Source: an uncultured Spirochaetia bacterium (GTDB taxonomy: Bacteria; Spirochaetota; Spirochaetia; SZUA-6; Bin103). From it: DNA of 64,000 nucleotides. The DNA lies in NCBI GenBank assembly GCA_958296075.1, contig CATQHW010000002.1:1550001-1614000 (forward strand). Direction: 5' to 3'. The first letter of the stretch is position 1, and the number at the start of each line of letters is the position of its first letter. Under the pieces are notes generated by a model. The model saw nothing but the letters and a program-made list of their open reading frames with translations, had not been told where the DNA came from and did no database searches. Made by a program: the position numbers and the translations under genes. This document shows, in pieces, positions 33,837-43,021 of the stretch.

Positions 33837-35576
33837 GTGCGCTCCCTGCCTGACCAGCTCACCGCCGAGGTCCGTCGCGCTGCCATCGTGCGCTTCTTCC
33901 GGGCCGCCGAGCACGGGGATCTGCCTGCCCTCCGCGCGCTGGTGGCCGCACGCCCCGATCTGGTGAGGCTGGACCGTGCGGAAGACGACGAGCGCACGGG
34001 GTTGCACCATGCCGTGCTCAACCGCGACGTGGCCTGCACCCGCTTCCTCCTGGAGGCAGGCGCGGATACGCACAAGGGCATCTATCCGCATCGTGACGCC
34101 ACCTCGCCGCTGACCCTGGCCGAGGATCGCGGCTTCGACGACATCGTCGCCGTCATCCGCGGCGAGCTGGACCGCCGTGCCGCGCAGGCCGGCGCGAATC
34201 CCGAACGGGGCGAAGAGCTGTTCGACGTGGTTCGCAACGGCGATCTCGATGGCGCCAAACGGCTGCTGGAAGCGGCCCCGGAGCGTATCGCCGAGGTCGA
34301 TGCGCAGGGGCAGAAACCGCTCCACGTCGCCGCGTCGCAGGCCGACCTGCCGCTGGTGCGGTACCTGGCGGCGCGGGACGAGCGTCCTTCCCAGCCGGAT
34401 GCCACTGGCCGGACGCCGCTCGACTGCGCGGTGCTGTCGTTCGGATGGACGCAACGCGAGCGCGCGCCCGCCGCCGGCGCCGTGGCCCGGGCGCTGGTCG
34501 ATGCCGGCGCCGAGCTGACGCCGATGGGCGCGGCCGCGCTGGGCTACCTCGCCTCCCTGAGATCGGCGCCCAAGGAACGGCTGCTGGCCGCCACCTCGAA
34601 TGCCGGGGGCCTCCTCACCCTGGCGGTCAAGTACGGACAGCCGGCGGTGCTGGACCTGCTGCTTGCCAAGGGTCTGGATCCCGACGAACGCATCGAACTC
34701 GCCAACGTCGATGAAGCGGTGCAGAGCTGGGGCATGCCGCTCTGGCACGCCGCCGCGTACGGGGAATACGCGATGGCGGAGGCGTTGCTCGACGCCGGCG
34801 CGGACGTAAACGCGATGGTGTACGCCTCGGGCAGCGCGATGGAGCGGGCATACGAGGCGCGCGACGAGCGGATGAAGACGCTGCTGCGGCGGCGGGGCGC
34901 AGCCCTGGCCGTGGAGACCATCGGCCTGTTCCGGGACGTGCGGGCCGCGCGCGAGGTCATCGCAGGCAGAGCGCCGGCGGTGACCGATCGGGTCAATCTC
35001 ACCGCCTACGAGCAACTGCTGTGGGCCGCCGCATGCGGCGGAGAGCCTGAGATCATCGAGCTCTGCCTGCCCCGCATCGAGCGGCCGCCGGACGATTCCT
35101 GGTGGAACCACATCCTGCAGCAACCGATGCGCATCTGGAACCACAGTCCCCATGCCGGCGGCGGATTCGATCGGTCCACCTATCCTCGCTGCCTGGAGTT
35201 GCTGCTGGCTCACGGGGTCGACCCGGACGTCACCGCCCGCGGCTTCACGGCGCTGCACCACGTGGCGCAGGCGGGTACGACGTGGGGACGACAGGTGATC
35301 ACCAAGGAGGAACGCGTCACGTTCGCCACGCTCCTGCTCGACGCCGGAGCCAGCCTGACGCGGCGCGATCCGTTGCTCCTCTCCACGCCCCTGGGCTGGG
35401 CCTGCCGGTGGGGCCGGCGCGAGTTGGCCCGCCTGCTGATCCAGCGCGGTGCCGCGGTCGAAGAGCCGGACGCCGAGACGTGGGCCACACCGCTGTCGTG
35501 GGCGACCAGAAAGGGCCACGGCGAGCTCGCCGCGCTGCTGCGCGCCGCCGGTTCCGGGCACCCGGGAGCTGCCTGA
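33837..35576 (+). CDS. Ankyrin-repeat protein
   Basis: 579 residues with many ankyrin repeats of the form GxTxLHxAxxxGxxxxVxxLLxxGADxN. Examples: ERTGLHHAVLNRDVACTRFL, GQKPLHVAASQADLPLVRYL, MPLWHAAAYGEYAMAEALLD, GFTALHHVAQAG and SWATRKGHGELAALLRAA. No signal peptide or membrane segment. No in-frame ATG is near the start; a GTG at 33837 is the earliest reasonable choice, preceded by a GGAGG box near 33803-33807. A 12-codon open frame from ATG 33814 ends just inside the gene and could couple translation. Partner unknown; ankyrin proteins bind other proteins. Confidence 0.85.
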   Translation: MRSLPDQLTAEVRRAAIVRFFRAAEHGDLPALRALVAARPDLVRLDRAEDDERTGLHHAVLNRDVACTRFLLEAGADTHKGIYPHRDATSPLTLAEDRGFDDIVAVIRGELDRRAAQAGANPERGEELFDVVRNGDLDGAKRLLEAAPERIAEVDAQGQKPLHVAASQADLPLVRYLAARDERPSQPDATGRTPLDCAVLSFGWTQRERAPAAGAVARALVDAGAELTPMGAAALGYLASLRSAPKERLLAATSNAGGLLTLAVKYGQPAVLDLLLAKGLDPDERIELANVDEAVQSWGMPLWHAAAYGEYAMAEALLDAGADVNAMVYASGSAMERAYEARDERMKTLLRRRGAALAVETIGLFRDVRAAREVIAGRAPAVTDRVNLTAYEQLLWAAACGGEPEIIELCLPRIERPPDDSWWNHILQQPMRIWNHSPHAGGGFDRSTYPRCLELLLAHGVDPDVTARGFTALHHVAQAGTTWGRQVITKEERVTFATLLLDAGASLTRRDPLLLSTPLGWACRWGRRELARLLIQRGAAVEEPDAETWATPLSWATRKGHGELAALLRAAGSGHPGAA

Positions 35577-35613
35577 GCGCAGAGCGCCGCTGAAGTTGGG
35601 CCGCGGTTCGGGC

Positions 35614-35619
35614 TATGAT
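35614..35619 (+). promoter_or_regulatory. -10 TATGAT abutting thrS
   Basis: TATGAT six bases before the ATG at 35625; predicted transcript start at the start codon. No clear -35. Confidence 0.45.
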
Positions 35620-35624
35620 CGCCT

Positions 35625-37463
35625 ATGGCGAACGAGGCTGAGCAGCAGCGACTGTACCGGGTGCGCCACAGCTTGGCGCACGTGATGGCGCAGGCGGTGG
35701 TCGAACGCTATCCGCAGGCGAAGATGGGTATCGGCCCGCCCATTGACACCGGTTTCTATTACGACTTCGATCTGGGCCCGGACGACGACGAACGCCCGCG
35801 CTCGTTCACACCGGAAGACATCGAGCAGATCGAGCGGCGCATGCGCCAGATCATCGGCCAGCGCTACCCGTTCGAGTACCGGGAGCTGAGCGCCGAGCGC
35901 GCGCGCGCTCAGTTCACGGACCAGCCGTACAAGCTGGAGCTGATCGACGCGATCCTGGCCGGCGGCGCCGACGAGTACGGCCAGGAGCGACACGGGCAGG
36001 AACAGGAGAACGGGGCCGCGCCGGTCCTGAGCACCTACCGCCAGAGCGACTTCGAGGACCTCTGCCGCGGGCCACACGTCGAGCACACCGGACAGATCCC
36101 CGCCGACGCCTTCACGCTGATGAACGTGGCCGGCGCCTACTGGCGCGGCGACGAGCGCAAGCCGATGCTGCAGCGCATCTACGGCACCGCCTGGTTGCGC
36201 AAGCAGGACCTGCGCGCGCACCTGCAGATGCTGGAGGAGGTCAAGAAACGCGACCACCGCCGCCTGGGCCGCGACCTCGAGCTGTTCGCCTTCGACGACG
36301 AGGTGGGCCCGGGGCTGCCGCTCTGGCTGCCGCGCGGCGCGGTGTTGATCGAGGAGCTGGAGAAGCTCGCCAAGGAGGTCGAGTTCGCCGCCGGCTACGA
36401 CCGCGTATGCACGCCGCACCTGGCCAAGGAGGCGTTGTTTCGGCGCAGCGGCCACCTGCCCTACTACGCCGAGAGCATGTATCCGCCGATGGAGACCGAG
36501 GGCCTCTCCTACTACGTCAAGCCGATGAACTGCCCCTTCCACCACAAGATCTTCGCCGAGCGGCCGCGCAGCTACCGCGACCTGCCGATGCGCCTGGCCG
36601 AGTACGGCACCTGCTACCGCTACGAGCAGTCGGGCGAGTTGTACGGCCTGATGCGGGTGCGCTCGATCCAGCAGAACGACGCCCACATCTACTGCTCCGA
36701 GGAGCAGTTCGAGGAAGAGTTCCTGGCGGTGGTCGACATGTACCTGAGCTACTTCGCGTTGCTCGGCATCGACCGCTACGGCATGCGGCTGAGCACCCAC
36801 CACGAGCGCGGCCTGGGCAAGAAGTACGTCGGCGATGCGCGCCTCTGGCGCAAGACCGAGGAGATGGTGCGGCGGGCGATGCAGCGCTCCGGCGTGCCCT
36901 ACGAGGAGGTCGCCGACGAAGCCGCCTTCTACGGTCCCAAGATCGACGTGCAGGTGTGGAGCGCCGCCGGCCGCGAGTTCAGCCTGGCGACCAATCAGGT
37001 CGACTTCGCGGTGCCGCGGCGCTTCGACCTGGCGTTCGTCAACCGCCGCGACGAGGAGGAGACGCCGCTGTGCATCCACCGCGCGCCGCTCGGGTCGCAC
37101 GAACGGTTCATCGGCTTCCTGATCGAGCACTTCGCCGGCAGCTTCCCGGTGTGGCTGGCGCCGGAGCAGGTGCGCGTGGTGCCGATCGGATCGGACCACC
37201 ACGACGCCGCCGGAGCGCTGGCCGCCGCCCTGCGCAAGCTCGGCATTCGCGCGCAGGCGGACCTGGGCGCTGAGCGCATGAACCGCAAGATCCGCGAGGC
37301 GCAGTTGATGAAGGTCCCCTACATGGCGGTGATCGGCGACCGCGAGGTGGCCGACGGCACGGTGGCGCTGCGCACCCGCTCAGGCTCGCGCGAGACGCTG
37401 GCCCGGCAGGCGTTCATCGACCGCGTGCAGGACCGCATCGCCACCCGCTCGCGCGAGCTGTGA
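35625..37463 (+). CDS. thrS: Threonyl-tRNA synthetase lacking the TGS domain
   Basis: 612 residues. The usual N-terminal TGS domain is missing. The protein starts directly in the editing domain (RVRHSLAHVMAQAVVERYP, with the HxxxH zinc-like site). The class II core has MNCPFHHKIF, RYEQSGELYGLMRVRSIQQND, and the zinc ligands Cys (MNCP), His (NDAHIY) and His (GSHERFIGF/LIEHFAG region). The anticodon-binding domain ends the protein (VRVVPIGSDHHDAAGAL onward). It charges tRNA-Thr. A TGS-less form is known in some bacteria, including Borrelia. The ATG at 35625 lies next to a TATGAT box. Confidence 0.95.
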   Translation: MANEAEQQRLYRVRHSLAHVMAQAVVERYPQAKMGIGPPIDTGFYYDFDLGPDDDERPRSFTPEDIEQIERRMRQIIGQRYPFEYRELSAERARAQFTDQPYKLELIDAILAGGADEYGQERHGQEQENGAAPVLSTYRQSDFEDLCRGPHVEHTGQIPADAFTLMNVAGAYWRGDERKPMLQRIYGTAWLRKQDLRAHLQMLEEVKKRDHRRLGRDLELFAFDDEVGPGLPLWLPRGAVLIEELEKLAKEVEFAAGYDRVCTPHLAKEALFRRSGHLPYYAESMYPPMETEGLSYYVKPMNCPFHHKIFAERPRSYRDLPMRLAEYGTCYRYEQSGELYGLMRVRSIQQNDAHIYCSEEQFEEEFLAVVDMYLSYFALLGIDRYGMRLSTHHERGLGKKYVGDARLWRKTEEMVRRAMQRSGVPYEEVADEAAFYGPKIDVQVWSAAGREFSLATNQVDFAVPRRFDLAFVNRRDEEETPLCIHRAPLGSHERFIGFLIEHFAGSFPVWLAPEQVRVVPIGSDHHDAAGALAAALRKLGIRAQADLGAERMNRKIREAQLMKVPYMAVIGDREVADGTVALRTRSGSRETLARQAFIDRVQDRIATRSREL

Positions 37464-37521
37464 CGGCCGCGCGGCGGGGGGATGCGCCGCTCGCGCGACC
37501 TGTGGTACCCTCACCTTGTCA

Positions 37522-37595
37522 GGGCAATTAGCTCAGCTGGATAGAGCGCTGGCCTCCGGAGCCAGAGGTCGTGGGTTCGAATCCCGCATTGCCCG
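37522..37595 (+). tRNA. tRNA-Arg (anticodon CCG)
   Basis: Complete cloverleaf: acceptor GGGCAAT/ATTGCCC, D arm GCTC/GAGC, anticodon stem CTGGC/GCCAG with loop CTCCGGA (anticodon CCG), T arm GTGGG/CCCGC with TTCGAAT. The discriminator base is G; the CCA end is not encoded. It reads CGG, a common arginine codon in this GC-rich sequence. Confidence 0.97.
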
Positions 37596-37617
37596 TCGTT
37601 CGGCACCGGTAGCGCGG

Positions 37618-38538
37618 TCACGTGTTCGTCGTCGGTTCTCCGAAGACCTGCTTCACCGTCGCCTGCACCGCCGTGCGCGCCGCTCCGTCCAGCGCCGGGC
37701 GCGGCCGGCGCAATCTGGCGTTGGGCACCAGCCCGTGCAGTTCCATCGCCACCTTCACGCTCTCCAACCAGCCATGCTCGACGGCCACCGGCAGCCAGCG
37801 GTCCTCGTAGCGCTCCACCATCCCCCACGCCGCCTTCACCTCACCGGCCTGCAGGTGCCGGTAGAACCGCAGCGCCAAGTCGGGACGGAACGGCGCCACG
37901 GTGCACAGATAGGCGGCGCCGCCCAGCGGATGGCCGAACATGAAGTTGCGCATCTGGCCGCCGCTGATCACCGCGAAGTTCTCATCGGCGGTGGCGCGCA
38001 GCAGATCGTAGTACGCGTAGAACGGATCCCCGTCGTTCTTGATCCCGACCACGTCGTCGCGGGCCGCCAGCTCGCGCACGGTCGCGATCGGATACGGGTC
38101 GGGCCACGCTCCCCACAGCAACAGCGGGATACCGGCCGCGCCGCGGATGGCGTCGAAGTAGCCGACCAGCACGTCCCGCTCCTGGCCCAGCCACGGGTTG
38201 ATCTGCACCTTGACCGCGTCGGCGCCGGCCGCGTCGGCGTGGCGCAGGAACCGCCGGCACTCGTCGATGCTCCAGTAGCCGGTGGACGTCACGAACAGCG
38301 AGCGGCCGGCCACGGTGCGCGCGAACAGCTCGGTGAGCTTCCAGATCTCCCCGGCGGACAGAGCCGCGAACTCGCTGCTGCCGTAGGTCAGCAGCACGAC
38401 CGGCACCCGCTGCTCGCACAGCCAGTCGACGTAGCGGCGCATCGCCTCGTAGTCGATCGAATCGTCGTCGGCGAAGCAGACGTTGACCGGAACGACCGGT
38501 CCCGCGAGGCGATCGACGACCGTGGTGGAGCGGCTCAC
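37618..38538 (-). CDS. Dihydrodipicolinate synthase/N-acetylneuraminate lyase family aldolase
   Basis: 306 residues of a TIM-barrel class I aldolase. It has LLTYGSSEFAALSAGE near the N-terminus, the aromatic STGYWS segment and the Schiff-base lysine in VGIKNDGD (about residue 170). Family members condense or cleave pyruvate adducts of sugar acids or aldehydes. No lysine-pathway genes adjoin, so a sugar-acid aldolase is likelier than DapA. The GTG at 38538 overlaps the stop of the cupin gene (GTGA). Confidence 0.85.
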   Translation of the reverse strand: MSRSTTVVDRLAGPVVPVNVCFADDDSIDYEAMRRYVDWLCEQRVPVVLLTYGSSEFAALSAGEIWKLTELFARTVAGRSLFVTSTGYWSIDECRRFLRHADAAGADAVKVQINPWLGQERDVLVGYFDAIRGAAGIPLLLWGAWPDPYPIATVRELAARDDVVGIKNDGDPFYAYYDLLRATADENFAVISGGQMRNFMFGHPLGGAAYLCTVAPFRPDLALRFYRHLQAGEVKAAWGMVERYEDRWLPVAVEHGWLESVKVAMELHGLVPNARLRRPRPALDGAARTAVQATVKQVFGEPTTNT

Positions 38539-38918
38539 GACCGCTGTTCTCCGTCGCCGGCGGCCCGGTAGTGAAACAGCATGCGCACCGGCTCCTCGAT
38601 CTCCCACGCGCAACGGCTGCCGGCGCGAATCAGGATCGCCTGCCCGGCGCGGTAGGTGGCGCTGCGGCCATCCTGATCGGTGATGCGAACGCGCCCCAAG
38701 ACCAGATAGATCGCCTCGTCGCCGGCATATTCGGACCGGAACGAACCGGCCGTGCAGGTCCAGACGGCGATCCAGGTTCGGTCATCGGGAGCGCGGTAGA
38801 GGTCCCGTGACGCCGCCCGCGGCCGGCCGGCGATCACCTGCGCGTCCGCAATCGGCCACGGCTCCAGGTCGTCGGTCATCACGTCGAGCACCGGGATCGG
38901 CGTTCCCATGGCGCCCAT
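38535..38918 (-). CDS. Small cupin protein (cupin_3/DUF861-like)
   Basis: 127 residues forming a single cupin barrel. GSFRSEYAGDEAIYLVLGRVRI covers the first cupin motif, and GQAILIRAGSRCAWEIEEPVRMLFHY the second. Histidines of the classic metal site are mostly replaced, as in the cupin_3 group of ureidoglycine- or sugar-related proteins. It leads a two-gene operon with the aldolase and is divergent from the histidine kinase gene, with a palindrome between them. Confidence 0.75.
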   Translation of the reverse strand: MGAMGTPIPVLDVMTDDLEPWPIADAQVIAGRPRAASRDLYRAPDDRTWIAVWTCTAGSFRSEYAGDEAIYLVLGRVRITDQDGRSATYRAGQAILIRAGSRCAWEIEEPVRMLFHYRAAGDGEQRS

Positions 38919-38926
38919 TGTTCACG

Positions 38927-38965
38927 GCACGGCGCGGAACGGCAAATGAGGCGCCGTGCTATAAC
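38927..38965. promoter_or_regulatory. Divergent operator-like inverted repeat and -10 TATAAC
   Basis: Perfect 9-bp arms GCACGGCGC (38927-38935) and GCGCCGTGC (38951-38959) flank 15 bases. The right arm directly abuts TATAAC (38960-38965), the -10 of the histidine kinase gene. A bound dimer would block that promoter and the start region of the cupin gene. Confidence 0.5.
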
Positions 38966-38975
38966 GGATGTTCGG

Positions 38976-40262
38976 ATGATGCGGTTTCTCGTCCGGTGGC
39001 TGCGGCCGGCATGGCAGCTACTGAGCGAGGCGGTGACCGGCAGGCAGCTCTCGTGCGTCCTGCTGCTTGCCACGCTCGCGGCGCACCTCGTGTGCGCCTC
39101 CTATGTCGCCGCCGGCGGGGTGGCGGCCGACCGCCGCGAGGTCTACGTGCCGCTTGCCGCATCCGCGGCGCTGGCGGTGGCGATGTTCGCGATCCGCAGC
39201 GTCGTGCGGGTGCGGGCCGCCGCCAGCGCACGAGCCGCTGCGGTCCTGATCGCGATCGCGCTGCTCGATGGACCGCCGGTGTTCGTGCCGGCGCTGCTGG
39301 TGGCGCCGCTTCTGATCGAGCCGGTGCTGTACGACGACGATCGCGTCGGCATGGCTCTCTCCGGCGTGATCTTCGCCGCGGCCCTGGCCGTCCTGGGCAC
39401 GCGGGCGCCGGCCGGCCCGCCGGCGATCGCGCACTACCTGGCGACGTTCGCGTTGGTCGCCGGTCTGCCCGCCGGGCTCGGCTGGGTGGCGGCGTTCCAT
39501 CGCGAGCGGGTGGTCGAGCTCAGCGCGCGGGTGCGCAGCCTCGACTCCACGATCGGGCGCCTGGCCCGCGCGAATCGGGAGTTCCAGGCATACGCCGGGA
39601 CGGTCAAGTCGGAGAGCGCCGCCGAGGAGCGCAGCAGGATCACGCGCGAGTTGCACGACACCGTCGGCTACGCGCTGACCAACGTCATCGTCATGATGGA
39701 TGCGGCGAAGGCGCGGGCGCACGAGGACCCGGAATCCGTCGATTCCCTCCTGGACGACGTGCGCGCTCAGAGCGAACGGGCGCTGAACGACACGCGGCAG
39801 ATCCTGCACCTGCTGCGATCGGTCGAGCAGTTCGAGCGGAAGGGGATCGATGCGATCTTTCAGCTCACGCGCGCGTTTCAGGACGCGATGGGGCTGTCGG
39901 TCGAGCTGCACGCCGGCAACCTGCCGCCGACGTTGGGGCCGCGCATCGATTCGGTGCTGTTCCGCCTCGTCCAGGAGGGTCTGACCAACGCGTTCCGCCA
40001 CGGAAACGCTTCCCGCGTGCGCATCACCATGTGGCAGGCGGCCGACGAGATCCGCGTCAGCGTGTGGGACGACGGCCGCGGGCTGTCGCCGGACGGCGCC
40101 GTCCAGGACGGCATCGGCATGGCCGGCATGCGGGAACGGTTCGCGGAGCTGGGCGGTACGATCGGGGCACGGAACGTCACGGACGGATTCCAGCTCGCCG
40201 GTACGATTCCGTACGCGATGGGGGACATCATTGGATCGGATCACGGTTCTGATCGCGGATGA
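38976..40262 (+). CDS. Membrane sensor histidine kinase (HisKA_3 type)
   Basis: 428 residues. Four or five hydrophobic segments occupy about 20-165. A coiled segment leads to the HisKA_3 dimerisation domain with phospho-accepting His227 in RELHDTVGYALTN, then a HATPase_c domain (NAFRHG N-box near 345; DDGRG and GIGMAGMRER). It autophosphorylates and passes phosphate to the NarL-type regulator encoded next, whose start lies inside its last 32 bases. ATG at 38976 or 38979; an upstream ATG at 38946 precedes the -10 element and is rejected. Confidence 0.9.
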   Translation: MMRFLVRWLRPAWQLLSEAVTGRQLSCVLLLATLAAHLVCASYVAAGGVAADRREVYVPLAASAALAVAMFAIRSVVRVRAAASARAAAVLIAIALLDGPPVFVPALLVAPLLIEPVLYDDDRVGMALSGVIFAAALAVLGTRAPAGPPAIAHYLATFALVAGLPAGLGWVAAFHRERVVELSARVRSLDSTIGRLARANREFQAYAGTVKSESAAEERSRITRELHDTVGYALTNVIVMMDAAKARAHEDPESVDSLLDDVRAQSERALNDTRQILHLLRSVEQFERKGIDAIFQLTRAFQDAMGLSVELHAGNLPPTLGPRIDSVLFRLVQEGLTNAFRHGNASRVRITMWQAADEIRVSVWDDGRGLSPDGAVQDGIGMAGMRERFAELGGTIGARNVTDGFQLAGTIPYAMGDIIGSDHGSDRG

Positions 40263-40920
40263 TCAGCGGCTGTTCGCCCACGGCATCGACATCATCCTTC
40301 GCACCTACGGCAAGAACGAGATAACGGTCGCCGGCATCGCCGAGAACGGCAGGCAGGCGGTTCGCATGGCGGACCGCCTGCAGCCGGACGTCATCCTGAT
40401 GGACGTCCGCATGCCGGTGATGGACGGCACGGAGGCGACGCGGACGATTCACCGGGCGCACCCGAAGATCAAGATACTGGTCCTCACCACGTTCGACGAC
40501 GACGACTACGTGTTCAGCGCGCTGGACGCCGGCGCGATCGGCTACGTCCTCAAGAACGTCAAGCCCGACCAGCTCGTCACCGCGATTCGAGCCGTCCACG
40601 CCGGCGACTACTTCGTATCGCCGGCGGTCGGCTACAAGCTGGTGCAGCGCGCTCAGGAAGGCGTGCAGATCGGCCGGCGCGGCGCGCGGTACCAGGGGGA
40701 GCTCAACTTCATCCAGTCGAAGTTCGAGCGCCTGACCCGCCGGGAGGCCGAGGTCCTCCATCTGCTGCTGCGCGACTTCGACAACCGGGAAATCGCCGAA
40801 CGCCTGTTCGTCGCCGAGCAGACGGTCCGCAACCACGTCAGCGTCATCTACACCAAGCTCGGCGTGAGCGACCGCACGCACGCGAAACGAGCCGCCAAGA
40901 ACGCCCTGCGCACGTCGTAG
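40231..40920 (+). CDS. NarL/LuxR-family response regulator
   Basis: 229 residues. The receiver domain has acidic D10/D11, phospho-acceptor Asp58 in VILMDVRMP and Lys in YVLKNVKP. The C-terminal LuxR-type helix-turn-helix is LTRREAEVLHLL through VRNHVSVIYTKLGV. TTG start at 40231 within the kinase gene, so the pair is co-translated. It is probably the regulator of the neighbouring sugar importer and/or the cupin operon (inference from position). Confidence 0.93.
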   Translation: MDRITVLIADDQRLFAHGIDIILRTYGKNEITVAGIAENGRQAVRMADRLQPDVILMDVRMPVMDGTEATRTIHRAHPKIKILVLTTFDDDDYVFSALDAGAIGYVLKNVKPDQLVTAIRAVHAGDYFVSPAVGYKLVQRAQEGVQIGRRGARYQGELNFIQSKFERLTRREAEVLHLLLRDFDNREIAERLFVAEQTVRNHVSVIYTKLGVSDRTHAKRAAKNALRTS

Positions 40921-40929
40921 GCGGAACGC

Positions 40930-40957
40930 CGCAGGCAGTACTCCCGTACTACCTGCG
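40930..40957 (+). terminator. Hairpin after the response regulator gene
   Basis: Inverted repeat CGCAGG-C-AGTAC / GTACT-A-CCTGCG with a TCCC loop (one C/A mismatch). It lies ten bases after the stop codon. No T-run follows, so it may be a Rho-dependent end or an mRNA-stabilising structure. Confidence 0.5.
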
Positions 40958-41001
40958 CGACAACGTGACCCGGGTACCATGGCCGCCGCCGCGCACGCGC
41001 C

Positions 41002-41007
41002 TATGAT
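41002..41007 (+). promoter_or_regulatory. -10 TATGAT before the sugar permease gene
   Basis: TATGAT ten bases before the GTG at 41017. The leader would be only a few bases long. Confidence 0.4.
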
Positions 41008-41016
41008 GCGCGCGCG

Positions 41017-42054
41017 GTGGCGGTCATGCTCACGACCAAGAAGGATGGAGCGGCCTCCGCCCCCGGTCGGCCCTCCGCGTATGGCAGAACGGCGCCGGCG
41101 CTTGCCGCGGCGGGCCTCGGCGCGCGGCTTGCGCGTTACAAGTACTTCTACGTCCTGCTGCTACCGGCGATTCTCTTCTACTTCGTCTTCAACTACATCC
41201 CGATGTACGGGATCGTCCTGGCGTTCAAGCACTACCGGTTCAACACCCCCAGCGCGCTCGGCAACCTGCCGCTGATCAGCTATATCGGCCAGTTCATGAA
41301 CATGGAGTGGGTCGGCCTGCAGTGGTTCGAGATGCTGGGGAGCCGGCCGGACTTCTGGCGAGCCTTCACCAATACGTTGCTCATCAGCTTCTACCGCATC
41401 CTGTTCGGGTTCCCCGCGCCGATCATCCTGGCGCTGTTGATGAACGAAGTGCAGCGCGACGGCGTCAAGCGCGTATATCAGACCGTCTACACCTTTCCGC
41501 ACTTCCTCTCGTGGGTGCTGATCGCCGGCGTGCTGTTCGGGATACTCAGCACCAATGGCGCTCTCAACCAGCTGATCGTGAAGCTCGGCGGTGACCGGAC
41601 CCAGTTTCTGACCGACACCTCCCTGTTCCGGGGCCTGCTGGTGAGCACGGAGATATGGAAGAGCGTCGGCTGGGGATCGATCATCTTCCTGGCGGCGATC
41701 GCCGGCATCGATCCGCAGCTCTACGAGGCGGCGACGATCGACGGCGCCGGCCGCTGGAAGAGCCTGCTCCACGTGACCTGGCCCGGCATCACCACGACCG
41801 CCGTCATCCTCCTGATCCTGCAGGTGGGAAACATCCTCAACGCGGGGTTCGATCAGGTCCTCAACATGATGAACCCGGCCGTGTATGAGGTCGGCGACAT
41901 CATCGATACGTATGTCTTCAGAATGTCGTTCTGGGACCCCAAGAACTTCGGCTTCACCACCGCCGTGGGCCTGTTCAAGTCGGTCATCAACTTCGCGCTC
42001 CTGGTGGCCGCCAACTGGGGCGCCCGCCTGCTTGGCCAGCAAGGGCTGTTTTAG
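41017..42054 (+). CDS. Sugar ABC transporter permease, LplB family
   Basis: 345 residues, six membrane segments beginning near 45. The binding-protein-dependent permease (EAA) loop reads EAATIDGAGRWKSLLHVTWPG, the contact site for the ATPase. LplB/YteP permeases import complex carbohydrates such as oligouronides. The GTG at 41017 is taken; an ATG at 41026 is an alternative. First of three transporter genes; no ATPase gene is present, as is usual for systems that share MsmX-type ATPases. Confidence 0.92.
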   Translation: MAVMLTTKKDGAASAPGRPSAYGRTAPALAAAGLGARLARYKYFYVLLLPAILFYFVFNYIPMYGIVLAFKHYRFNTPSALGNLPLISYIGQFMNMEWVGLQWFEMLGSRPDFWRAFTNTLLISFYRILFGFPAPIILALLMNEVQRDGVKRVYQTVYTFPHFLSWVLIAGVLFGILSTNGALNQLIVKLGGDRTQFLTDTSLFRGLLVSTEIWKSVGWGSIIFLAAIAGIDPQLYEAATIDGAGRWKSLLHVTWPGITTTAVILLILQVGNILNAGFDQVLNMMNPAVYEVGDIIDTYVFRMSFWDPKNFGFTTAVGLFKSVINFALLVAANWGARLLGQQGLF

Positions 42055-42062
42055 GCGATCCC

Positions 42063-43013
42063 GTGTCGGACCGGCTGATCGACGTCGACCGCCAGACCCT
42101 TGCCGGTTCGTTGCGGCAACGGAGCCGGGCGTACGCCAGCCGACGGAGCGCCGGCGGACGCGCCGCCGACATCGTCATTCACGGCGTGCTGCTGGTGGTT
42201 CTGGTGCTCACGGTCGCGCCGTTCTACTACATGGTGGTGCTGTCGTTCGCCCGCTTCGAGGACGTCGCCGGCGGCGCCTTCTACCTCATTCCCAAACACA
42301 TCGACTTCGCCTCCTACAAGCTGATTCTGGAGGACGACACGATGCTGCGCGCGTTTCTGGTCAGCACCGTCGTCACCGTCATCGGCACCGCCGTGAGCAT
42401 GCTGGTCACCACCTCGGCGGCTTACGCGCTCTCCAAGAAGGGCCTGCCCGGCCGCAACGCGATCTTCACCTACATCATCGTCACCATGTTCTTCTCCGGC
42501 GGCCTCATCCCCCTGTACCTGGTGATGAAGGACCTCGGGTTCGTCGACAGCTACCTGGTGATGATCATTCCGCTGTCCCTCAACACCTTCTTTCTGATCC
42601 TCATGAAAAACTACTTTCTGACCATTCCCGAATCCCTGGAGGAGTCGGCGAAGATCGACGGCGCGAACGACATCCTCATCATGTTCCGGATCGTGATCCC
42701 CATCGCCGCGCCGATCATGGCGACCATTTCGCTCTTCTACGCGGTCGCCTACTGGAACGATTGGTGGTTCCCGATGCTCTTTCTGCAGGACCCCGACAAG
42801 TACCCGCTGCAGCTCCTGCTGCGGAAGATCGTCATCGAACAGGAGATGGCGAACCGGCTGGACCGGGTGTCGGTGATGTTCGGCAGACACTACTACCGGC
42901 TGTCCGTGCAGATGGCCACGGTCGCGATCGCGACCCTGCCTATCCTCCTCGTGTATCCCTTCGTGCAGAAGTACTTTGCCAGAGGGATCATGATCGGTGC
43001 GATCAAGGCATGA
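42063..43013 (+). CDS. Sugar ABC transporter permease, YtcP/LplC family
   Basis: 316 residues with six membrane segments. The EAA loop is ESLEESAKIDGANDILIMFR. It pairs with the LplB-type permease 8 bases upstream to form the heterodimeric channel. GTG start at 42063. The closing segment VYPFVQKYFARGIMIGAIKA is the typical C-terminus of the family. Confidence 0.93.
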   Translation: MSDRLIDVDRQTLAGSLRQRSRAYASRRSAGGRAADIVIHGVLLVVLVLTVAPFYYMVVLSFARFEDVAGGAFYLIPKHIDFASYKLILEDDTMLRAFLVSTVVTVIGTAVSMLVTTSAAYALSKKGLPGRNAIFTYIIVTMFFSGGLIPLYLVMKDLGFVDSYLVMIIPLSLNTFFLILMKNYFLTIPESLEESAKIDGANDILIMFRIVIPIAAPIMATISLFYAVAYWNDWWFPMLFLQDPDKYPLQLLLRKIVIEQEMANRLDRVSVMFGRHYYRLSVQMATVAIATLPILLVYPFVQKYFARGIMIGAIKA

Positions 43014-43021
43014 CAAATGGA

